A DNA stretch of 64,000 bases from Terebella lapidaria (lineage: Eukaryota > Annelida > Polychaeta > Terebellida > Terebellidae), in the NCBI GenBank assembly GCA_949152475.1, contig OX424567.1, positions 26,437,402 through 26,501,401 on the forward strand, given 5' to 3'. This document shows, one piece after another, positions 22,401 through 34,400 of this stretch; the first letter of the stretch is position 1, and the number at the start of each line of letters is the position of its first letter. A program made the position numbers and the translations under genes. A model generated the notes under the pieces. The model had not been told where the DNA came from and did no database searches. It saw only the letters and a list, made by a program, of their open reading frames with translations.

Positions 22401-25400
22401 TGAGATACCAAACAAACGAACAAAATGCTAACTCAAAAAATTAGCCCAAGGGCTAAGATAGGTTACCGGAAAATATAAAATATTTTGTTCCGTGGCCTTG
22501 AAAATAAGGTCACTGGTAAAATTCAAAGTCATGAGAGTATTCCGCATACCAGTATATGATTTTCTATAAGCTTACAATTGATTACTAAGCTGTAAATTCA
22601 ATAATAAGAGAGATATTAGTCATTATGTCCTGGGACCTTGAATGAAATCAAAAGTCAAATTAAAGGTCATCAGAATATTCAGCATATATCATTTGCTGCA
22701 GGCCCAAAATTGAATCCTAAGTTGCAAAGTTGATAATAAACAAGATATCAGCCATTTTGTCCTGTGAGACCTTGGAAATGAGGTCAAAGATCAAATTCAA
22801 GGTCACGACAATATTCAGCATATATCATTTCCTATATGTCCACAATTGATTTCTAAGCTGTAAAGTCGATATTAATTTAGATATTAGCCATTTTGTGCTC
22901 AGACCTTGAAAATGAGGTCGGTCATATTCAAGGTTATAAAAATACTCCGACTATATCATTCCCTATATGTGCACAATTGATTCCTAAGCTGTAAAGTCGA
23001 TAATAAGTGAGATATTAGCCATTTTGTGCTCTGACCTTGAAAATTCAAGATCATGAGAATATTCAGTATATACCATTTCATATATGTCCACAAGTGATTC
23101 CCAAGCTGTAAAGTCGATATTAAGTTAGATATTAGCCATTTTGTGCCTTGACCATGAAAATCAGATCAAAGGTCAAATTCAAGGTCATCAAAATATTTGG
23201 ACTATATCATTTCCTATATGTGCACAATTGATTCCTAAGCTGTAAAGTCGATATTAAGCGAGATATTAGCCATTTTGTGCTTAGACCTTGAAAATGAGGT
23301 CGAAGGTCATATTCAAGGTTATAAAAATACTCAGACTATATCATTCCCTATATGTGCACAATTGATTCCTAAGCTGTAAAGTCGATAATAAGCGAGACAT
23401 TAGCCATTTTGTGCTATGACGTTGAAAATCAGATCAAAGGACACATTCAAGGTCATGACAATATTCAGAATATAACATTTCCTTTACCTTGTTGAACACG
23501 TTTAAAAATCACCCGACTATTATTTGGACCAATGTGTAAGATTTTCAAGGTTCTGAATATGTTTTTCTGATTTAGGAGGCACAATGTTTTTTGAGCTTTA
23601 GTCTTAGATTTAAATTTGTTTATGGATTTTTTTTCAGTGTTTTGATTTGTACTGCAGAGACATTTCAGTAACTTGTCTGCATTTCCAATAATCCATGACA
23701 TGCATGAAAGCTTTTTTCATCAATGCGATCATGTTTCTCCTTGCCCAAATGTTGGTTTGAAGATCAGCGTACATGTGTCAGTGTGCAGTGTGTAGTGTCA
23801 GAGCAAATACTGAAGCCATATACTGAAGTAGCCTACGCGCCCCACCCCCCACCCTGCCCCAAATCGCCGCTCGTGTGACTGCTATCAAAATCAGCACTGA
23901 CAATTCTCGTCGGCAATTTAAAACTATCATAAACATGATAAAAGTGCTAGATCTAGTATCCATTTGTTTCTGCTTATTTCAGTAGGAAACTAGATCTACG
24001 TTTTTTCCCGTGTAAAAGCTCGGCAAATCTGCCAAGTTTTGTTTGTTTGTTTCCGACTGTTCCTTTTAGTTAAATCTCGTTGAAATCTCGCTTCACTTCA
24101 GTGGCATTTCTGATTAAATTTCCCCATAAACAAGCTTTCGGTGGTGATATTTTTATGAAGTATTACCAGTGAAGTAGGAAAGAGTCATAGAAAAGACCAT
24201 TTATTTGGGTCGTAACAAGTATTTCCACAAATACCGCACTCAGTTGGACGATCTCTTGGCGGCTGGCATTTTGACCTTGACCCTGCAGCAAATTTTTTGG
24301 GCAGTACGCTAATTGGCGGGACTTGCTCACGTGATTATTTGCATATCATTGTATCCACGTGTATTTCATAAACATGTGGGTGTGTCCGCCAAGACAGCTT
24401 CCCGATTGGACAATCCAGTGACTATCTGGCTGGCTGGCTGACTGGCTCAGGGGCCACAGCCTGATTGAATTTGCCTACTGGAATATGGAATACCACCACT
24501 AACACATAATTATTATGTTGCCGTATCAACTTGTTTTTCATTTTTGTAATACCATACTGTATCTATATAATGTGCGAAATGTATATCCAAAACTCTGAGT
24601 GCATATGATTGCAAGAAAGCACTGTTTCAGTGAAGATCAAAACGGGAGTGGTGATGGGTATGAAACGGTGACATACAAAAAAAAAACGGTCGGAACACAC
24701 GTCTCCTGGGATTATTATCGCTAATAACTTATTACATTACCCATGATTAGGTACACGGGCGTCATTTTCCTCCCAACGTGCCCCGGGCCCTCCCAATTAG
24801 CCACAGTTGAATAGCCTGTTGTGGTTCCAAGTGGCATTTGACTTTCAAGAATGTGAACAAAAGAAACAATTCAAAAATCCAAAAAAAAACCCCAACATCA
24901 TAGAGGAAGAGCCCTGCTCTTCCTAATAACATTTCCTATGGGTTCACAATTGATTCCTAAGCTGTAAAGTCGATAATAAGCAAGATATTAGCCATTTTGT
25001 GCTCTTGACCTTGAAAATGAGGTCAGAGGTCAAATTCATGGTCACGAGAATATTCAGCATATATCATTTCCTATATGTCCACAATTGATTCCTAAGCTGT
25101 AAAATCGATAATAAGTGAGATATTAGCCATTTTGTCCTATGACCTTGAAAATGAGGTCAAAGGTCAAATTCAAGATCATGACAATAATCTGCTTATATCT
25201 TTTCCTATATGTTCATAATTGATTCCTAAGCTGTAAAGTCGATAATAAGTGAGATATTAGTTATTTCGTCCTGTGACCTTGAAAATGAGGTCAAAGGTCA
25301 TATTCAAGGTCATCAGAATATTCAGCAAACATCATTTCCTATATCCACAATTAATTCCTAAGCTGTGAAGTCGATATTAAGCAAGATATAAGCCATTTTG

Positions 25401-28400
25401 TGCTCTGACCTTGAAACTGAGGTCAGAGGTCAAATCAAAGTCACGAAAATATTCAGCATATATCATTTTCTATATGTCGAAAATTGATTCCTAAGCTGTA
25501 AAATCGATAATAAGTGAGGTATTAGGTCAAAATGAGGTCAAAGGTCAAATTCAAGGTCATGACAATAATCTGCTTATATCATTTCCTATATATTCATAAT
25601 TGATTCCTAAGCTGTTACAGTAAAGTCGATAACAAGTGAGATATTAGCCACTTTGTCCTTTGACCTTGAAAATGAGGTCAAAGGTCAAATTCAAGGTCAT
25701 CAGAATATTCAGCATATATCATTTCCTAGATGTCCACAACTAATTTCTAAGCTGTAAAATCGATATTAAGTGAGATATAAGCCATTTTGTGCTCTGACCT
25801 TGAAACTGAGGTCAGAGGTCAAATTCAAGGTCACGAGAATATTCAGCATATATCATTTCCTATATGTCCACAGTTGATTCCTAGTCTCTAATCTCAATAT
25901 TAAGTGAGATATTAGGTATAATGTGTCCCTTTATAAAGCATAGGAGAATTTAACATGGGAAAGTCCCATTTGCGACCCGTCGAGAAAATGAAAATGGCCG
26001 CCACACGCAGACCGGCGACTCAGGGGCAACGAAAGTTATACACATCACAGAGGTATATGAGGGGAATCTTTTGCAATAAAAATCTCAAAACTGTCTGAAC
26101 AGTTTTTTCGAGAAAATGGCCACGAAAGTCAGAAATTGGTCTTTTTTCGTCGAAAATGGCCCCCATTTTGAAAAAAACGCGAAAATACAAAAAAATACAA
26201 CAATACCCCGTTTTGGAATTATTTTTAGGCATTTTTGTGCAAAATTTCAGAAAGATTCACCCGTGAACTTTAAAGATAAAAATGTGGACAGACGACGCCG
26301 ACGCTGACGATGCCGACGACGGATGACGGACGCAACGCCATGCCAATACGTTATCGGACCATAGGTCCGGTAACCTGAAAACGTTCGGGTCAGGGTCTGT
26401 CTCGCTCTATGATGCTTTGTTTCCGAGATATCGACAGAAACGAAAAATGCCGACTCAGCAAAAAACTTTAAGGTCAAGGTCAAAGGTCATCCCTAATAAC
26501 GCTCTAACGTGTTTGTTTAAGGTGACGAGTCCAAAAATAATGTCCATTTCGCTATATGGCGCACCGTTTCCGAGATATTGACGAAAACGAAAAAAGCCGA
26601 CTCAGCGAAAAAAAATTTAAGGTCAAGGTCAAAGGTCATCCATGATAGCAATTAGACATGTTTGTCTAGGACGAAGAGTCCGAAAATAACATCCGTTTTG
26701 CTCTACGATGCACCGTTTCCGGAGATATCGAAGAAAACGAAAAATACTGCATCAGCGAAAAAAATGTAAGGTCAGGGTCAAAGGTCATCCATGATACCCA
26801 TTAGATGTCTTTTCTAGAGCGATGAGTCCGAAAATCACGTTCGTTTCGCTCTATGAGGCACCATTTCCGAGATAAGCAGGAAACCTCGAGGATGACTTGG
26901 TGAAAATTCTTCTGGCCTCTGACCTCTAGGTCAAGTCGTTGACGAATTGATCCCAAAATCAATATGATTCTGTACATGAACCTCCGTGCAAAGTTCTGCA
27001 GCCATTGCCTGAACAAAATCCAAAAATCGACATGGATTTCATCCTCACGAACCTCAGGGACCTCGGATGCGGCCGAAAAACAATAGGGTTCTTCCACACA
27101 ATATATCTGACAAATGCAGAAAATTTGGCGAATATACATCTAGGCAAACTCAAGTTATTTGTCGTAAAAGGGTTTGCAGAAAAGCAGAATTGTTTTTCCA
27201 TTTTTTTCTTTTCTTCAAGGTCACGTGAAAATTCAGCATAATTATGTTAATTTCCACAATTGATTGCTAAATCGTAATATGTAAATTCATCAATAAGAAA
27301 GATATAGTAAAAATTAGCCCAAGGGCTAAGATAGGTTACCGGACAACTTTAGTTGAAACAGGACAGGTGAGATATGACGTTAAGATAAACCAATCATCTT
27401 CGTGAACTTCAATGTCATCAATAAGTGTGCAGCATATAACCTTGTATTCATGTACATGTATGTTCAAAATACAAATACAAGGTCTATCTACAAGTCTTTT
27501 GTCTATAAACGAAATTTACACATTTCTTGTTGGACGTGACACTGAGATATAGCACTCAATGTCATCTGACGTCAAGTTCAACGTCACCCAAAAAAGCCAC
27601 ATATATATGTGGTATACATGTATATGACTTCCAATTCCAGCTATACCTACAAACATTTTTTGGCTGTAGAGGCCAATTCACACACTCAAGGGGCCTTTTA
27701 AGCAATTCAAAGCACTCCATCTTTATACACAATGTCAGGGACCCCAATTAGCATGTTTTATAACAAAAATTAGCCCAAAGGCTAAAATAGGTTACCGGAC
27801 AATTTTGGTTTGGCCATGGCAGCATTGGCAGGTAACAGACCTTGAGATTTACCAATCAAGGTTCGCAGTGTAAACATATGACCTTGGGATTTACCAATCA
27901 AGGTCATCCGCATGAACTTCGATGTAACCATTACATGTATGTGTGCAGCATTTGATATTCTATATGTTGGGTGGAATCGTTTAGGCCGCTCAGGTCAATT
28001 TACACATTCCAAGTCAGACATTTGGCACTCAAGGTCATCTGACGTCAAGTTCAAGGTCATCATTAGTTGTGCCATATATGTCTTCCTATATGTTCATAAT
28101 GCAAACATGAGCTCTATCTGCAAGCATTTCATCTACAGAGGCAAATCTGGGCATTTTTTGACCCCAAAATGGCTGTTTTGACCTTTCAAGGTCATCCAAG
28201 GTCAAATTCAAGGTCACCACACAAGTCGCCATATATGACTTCCCATTTGAAAGTGCCAATTTCTAAGCTCTATCTTCAAGCGTTCTATGAGTACAGTCCT
28301 GACAGCTCCCATTATGAAGGAAAAAAGTGCCGAAAATTTTCTAAGTCCAAAAGTTTTTTCAAAGGGTGAAAATTTTTTTTGCCTAGAAATGGCCCAAAAT

Positions 28401-31400
28401 GGATAGTAATGCGATTTGGGGCGAAGAAAATTTTTTTCGCCGACTTGTCAAAAATTCAAAATGGCCGCCACACTGAGATCGGCGATTCAAGGGCAACAAA
28501 ACTTATACACGTCACAGAGGTATATAAGAGGAATCTTTTTAAGCAAAAATCTCAAAACTGATCAGACAGTTTTTGAGAAAATACAGACCAGGTGCAAATT
28601 TGAGCGTTTTTCGACCCAAAAATGGCTGTTTTGACCTTTCAAGGTCATCCAAGGTCAAATTCAAGGTCACCACACAAGTCGCCATATATGACTTCCCATT
28701 TGAAAGTGCCAATTTCTAAGCTCTATCTTCAAGCGTTCTATGAGTACAGTCCTGACAGCTCCCATTATGAAGGAAAAAAGTGCCGAAAATTTTCTAAGTC
28801 CAAAATTTTTTTCAAAGGGTGAAAATTTTTTTTTGCCCTAGAAATGGCCCAAAATGGATAGTAATGCAATTTGGGGCGAAAAAAATTTTTTACACTGACC
28901 CGCCAAAAATTCAAAATGGCCGCCAAATGGAAACCGGCAGATTTAGGGCAACCAAACTTATACATATCACAGAGGTATATGATGGGAATCTTTTGAAACC
29001 AAAAACTCAAAACTGATCAGACAGTTTTTGAGAAAATGGCCGTCAAAGTCCAAAATTGAGCGTTTTTCGACAAAAACGGCCGCCATTTTGAAAAAAATGC
29101 GAAAATCAAAAAACAAAAAAATACCTCCTTCTCAGAATATTTTTAGGCATTTTTGTGCAAAATTTCAGAAAGATTCGATCGTTACCGGACGGACGGACGG
29201 ACGGACGGACGGACGGACGCAACGCCATGCCAATAGGTTATCGGACCAAAGGTCCGGTAACCTAAAATCTCAAAACTGATCAGATAAATTTGAAGGAAAA
29301 CGACCAAAAATTAAATTTGGGGCCTATTCAGCCTAAATTTCTAGCCTTTTGAGCAATTCAAGGCACTTTATACACTATATACATATTTATACACATCATG
29401 TCAAAAACCCCAATTACTATGTTTTGAAATAAAAATCTCAAAAGTGATCAGACAGTTTTCGATTAAAGACAAACAAGGTGCAAATTTGGGCATTTTTCGA
29501 CTCAAAAATGGCTGTTTTGACATTTCAAGGTCATCCAAGGTCAAATTCAAGGTCACCACACAAGTCTTCATATATGACTTCCCATTTGAAAGTGCTAATT
29601 TCTAAGCTCTATCTTCAAGCATTCTATGAGTACAGTCTAGGCAGCTCCCATTATGAAGGAAAAAAGTGCCGAAAATTTTCAAAGTCCCAAATTTTTTTCA
29701 AAGGGTGAAAAATTTTTTTTTGCCTAGAAATGTCCCAAAATGGATAGTAACGCAATTTGGGGCAAAAAATTTTTTTTTCGTCGACCCGTCAAAAATTCAA
29801 AATGGCCGCCACACGGAGACCAGCGATTCAAGGGCAACAAAACTTATACACATCATAAAGGTACATAGAGGGAATCTTCTGAAACGAAAATCTCAAAACT
29901 GATCAGACAGTTTTCGAGAAAAGACAGAAAAGCTGCAAATTTGGGCATTTTTCGACCCAAAAATGGCTATTTTGACCTTTCAAGGTCATCCAAGGTCAAA
30001 TTCAAGGTCACCACACAAGTCGCCATATATGACTTCCCATTTGAAAGTGCCAATATCTAAGCTCTATCTTTAAGCGTTCTATGAGTACAGTCAGGGCAGC
30101 TCCCATTATGAAGGAAAAAGGTGCCGAAAATTTTCTGTCCAAAATTTTTTTCAAAGGATGAAAATTTTTTTTTTGCCTAGAAATGGCCCGAAATGGATAG
30201 TAACGCGATTTGGGGCAAAAAATTTTTTTTTCGCCAACCCGTCAAAAATTCAAAATGGCCGCCACACGGAGACCGGCGATTCAAGGGCATCAAAACTTAT
30301 ACACATCATAAAGGTACATAAGGGGAATCTTTTGAAACAAAAATCTCAAAACTGATCAGACAGTTTTTGAGAAAATGGCCGCCAAAGTCAAATTTGGCCA
30401 TTTTTCGTCAAAAATGGCCGCCATTTTGAGAAAAATGCGAAAATAAAAAAACTAAAAAAAAAACCCCTCTTGAAATATTTTTAGGCATTTTTGTGCAAAA
30501 TTTCAGAAAAATCCGCCTGTAAACTTTAAAGATACAGCTGTGGACGGACGACGGACGACGGACGACGGACGGACGACGGACGCAACGTGACGGCAATAGG
30601 TTATCGGACCATAGGTCCGGTAACCTAAAATTTTGTCCTGTGACCTTGAAGTCAAAGATCAAATTAAAGGTCATCAGAATATTTGGCATATTTATGTATG
30701 TCCACAACTGATTACCAAGCTATAAAGTCGATAAAAAGCGAGATATTAGCCATTTTGTGCTCCAACATTGAAAGCAAGGTCAAAGGTCAAGTTCAAGGTC
30801 ACGACAACATTCGGCATACATCATTTCTCATATGTCCACAACTGATTGCTGAGCTGTAAATACATTATTATGAGATATCAGTAATTGTGTGATCTGACCT
30901 TGAAAATCAAGTCAAAGTTCCATTTATTGGTCATCAGACTATTTGACACATATCATTTCCTGTATATCAACAATTGATTCTCAAGTTGTAAAGTCGATAA
31001 TGAACGAGATATTAACCATTTTGTGCTCTGACCTTGATAAGGAGGTCAAAGGTCAAATTCAAGGTCACGACAATATTCAGCATATATCATTTCCTATATG
31101 TTCACAATTGTTCCCGAGCTGTATTTTAGTCGATAATAGGCAAGTGATCAGCTATTTTGTGCCCTGAGCTCGAAAATGAGGTCAAAGGTCAAATTCGAGG
31201 TCATCAAAATATTTGGCATACACCATTTCCTGTATGTCCACAATTGATTCCAAAGCTATAAAGTCCATGATTAGTGAGATATTAGCCATTTTTTGTTCCG
31301 ACCTTGAAAATAAGATCAAAGTTCAAGTTCAAAATCATGAGAGATTTCAGCATACGTATCATTTCCTGTATGAGTACAATTGATTCCTAAGCTGTAAAGT

Positions 31401-34400
31401 CAATAATAAGCGAGATATTAGCTATTTTGTGCTCTGACCTAAATGAGGGCAAAGGAGGAATTCAAGGTCATCAAAATATTCGGCATACATCATTTCCTAT
31501 ATATGTCCACAATTTATTCCAGGCCCATAACCCGGGGGGGGGGGGGGGGGGTGCGAGGGGGGGGGGTGCGACGGGTGCACCCCCTTTTCAGAGGAAGAGG
31601 AATTACAATGTGCTGGGTTACTTCTACTCAAGCCAATGACAGAGCACAGTTCTACTGTTTAAATATAAACTATGGTATTAAATGCTTACACTGCACCCTA
31701 TCAGCCATGACTAGTTCTGTGACCATTATCTCATATCATAACTCCATCCAGGGTAAAGATCAAAGGGACAGGACTATGTAGGTTCAATCAATTGTAAATT
31801 TGTTGGGAAGAATTTCGGAAAAAAACCTTGCTGCGATTATTCCTTCCAGGTATTCACTATCAGCTACTTTAATAAACTGCAAGCACGTGCATCACACTTG
31901 TCATCAAACTAATGAGAATGAGAAGCACTTCAACGCTGCCAATAATGCCTGTTCGAAGCATCCATCTTAGCGTCGCTTTTCGATGCCGCCAATACCACCA
32001 GTTGGAAGTGTCGATCTTAACGTTGATCATTGATGCCGCCTACCGCCGGTAAAACATTGTCACGAATGTGAGTGGCGAACTACAACGAATTGATATTCGT
32101 GGGGACATTCGTCAACGTCATTTTGATTCGCAAAACCGCGGTCTATTCAGCTTGAAGATGAAACCAATACGGCGCACCGCCAATAAGATATCTGTGCATC
32201 GTAATGTTCGTTATGTATTCTTTCTTTTTCCTTCTTTTATCATCGTATGCCATTGTCGTACTGCATTCTTTGTAGTTCCTTGCATATCGTTGTAGATCGC
32301 AGTGATGTCCGTTTCGAGTCCTTCTACCATCGGCGCCAAGTCGCACTGATTCGTTGTTGTTAAGTCGTTGAAAAAGTCGTATTTTTTAGACAAAAACAAT
32401 ATTGGGTTTTCTTCATGTGCTGTAGAACTGAATTATACACATTATGAAAAAAACAAAAAAAAACAAATTATTGACACTAATACCCTGGGAGATATCGAAG
32501 AAAATGTGTCAGTTGGACTTCAACTGCTGCAATTTTTAACAGAAATGCGTAAATTTTTGTATATGTTTTGCATTATGTCACTACCATGCAGCAATAAAAA
32601 TTTGGTGAAAATATGTGAAATTTTACATGAATTATTTGATATTCACGTAATAAAATGTGACAAAAATCCTTAAAAGTGTGGCAAAAGGACACGAACCTCT
32701 GAACATTTAAAAAAAATATATTGTCTGCCATCAAACTCTCAGATATGCTAGACTTTGTTAGTTTCTATCATATTCAAGTTTTTTTTCTCGAAATTTTGCA
32801 CACTTTTGGACTTGCAAAGTCAACTTGAAAATTTCGAAACATCAATTTCAGCAACCGTGTCTCCAGGGTATAAACATTGCCTGCACCTTCTGACATGGCC
32901 CAAATATGTCGAAATTTCAAACTACTTTTTTTAACTGTTTGTCGTTTATTTTTTGATAGATTCATTAAAGGGTCATTCACACAAAATTTGGTCCTGGAAA
33001 GTGTAAAATTGAAGAAATTATTTTTTGCAACATTAGGACATGTAGATAGTTTCAACACCGATGCAAGACTCCACTAATTGAGTTTTATAGCTAATTTTTG
33101 TTGTGTGAAATATATGACACCTATGCTATAAGCTATTGAACAGATGTTTCGATTACTAAGTATACTTTAATTATAGGACTTCTAGTACAATCTATCATCA
33201 TGTGACATTATGCCAAAAATACCATCGATCCATATCGCGTTATAGATAGATAGATATATATTTCGTTGACATAGAACATGGCAAGGATATGGATACATGG
33301 GTAAGGCCTTGAACAACATACATTACATCTATGTCGAAGGTAATTAATTGATACAATACATTCGTATTCCCAGGGCAGTCTTCGCAGCCTCGGCCCGCCT
33401 GCTTATCTCTCAGTCTGAACCACAGTGAAAATCTGTTGTTCAATATTTGGTCATATAACTTGGCGACAGCAGGAATAATACTAATGCCTCTGTAATTTTT
33501 CGGGTTACATCTTTGGCATTTTTTAATATGGTGTCCATGGAAGAGGGTAATTGGAGAAAAAGATACTATTGAACAAATAAGTTAGCCCAAGGGCTAAAAT
33601 AAGTTACCATACAATTTTGGTTCAAGTACCACAGGTGAGATATGACATTGAGATTTACCAATATAAATTTGTATAAAACGTATATTCATAGTATAAATAT
33701 GATGTCTATTTACAAGTATTTTGTCCATAAAGGTAAATTTACACATTTCAGGTCAGGCGTGACCTCAGGTCAGATTTAGATTTCAAGGTCACCAAAAGAT
33801 GTACCATATAAAACTTCCTAATTGCTACTAATACAATCCTAACCTGTATGTGCCAGTGTTTTAGCCTCACAAGCCAATTTACACATTTCATGTCAGACCT
33901 GACATTGAAATTAAGTACACAAGGTTATCTGAGGTCAAAGACACTGTCACCAACAGACTTCGCAAATGCTCATAATATAAACATAACCTACATGTATCTA
34001 AAAGCATTTTGTCTATAGAGGCCAATTCACACATTTCATGTCCCTGTGACCTTGAGATTTAACCTCCAAGGTCATCTGAGGTCAACCTCAAGGTCATCAA
34101 AAGATGCACCATATATGACTTCATATATGCTCTAAACCTAAAAATGGGTGGACTGAACAATTTCACAGAGGTTACCATGAAAGGGGTAACCGAGATCCCT
34201 ACGCTGGACACAGTCGTGGAGTTGTAATGATCGCAAATCCACAGTATATCTTTGTTCGTGGGATACAATTAAAGTCAGATTTGAGCAGCATCATCAGAGA
34301 AACAACTAACTCTTCTCGTCGGGGAATGAGTTCCTCCTGCATGAATCTGCGGACGTTTTGTCGAAAGATGTCATGTTCTTCAGTGAATATTTTCCGGGTG

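Noticed and set aside
26801..27139. 112-codon minus-strand frame
   Set aside because: Lies in the about 150-bp tandem repeats and their flank; no family resemblance and no frame conservation between units.
31529..31580. G-run as a telomere- or quadruplex-like regulatory site
   Set aside because: Homopolymer G/C runs occur at several places here (4131, 31533, 38046, 56701, 61622) and may be plain low-complexity sequence.
32368..32673. 101-codon frame as a gene
   Set aside because: AT-driven composition, no recognisable domain, no splice or promoter context.
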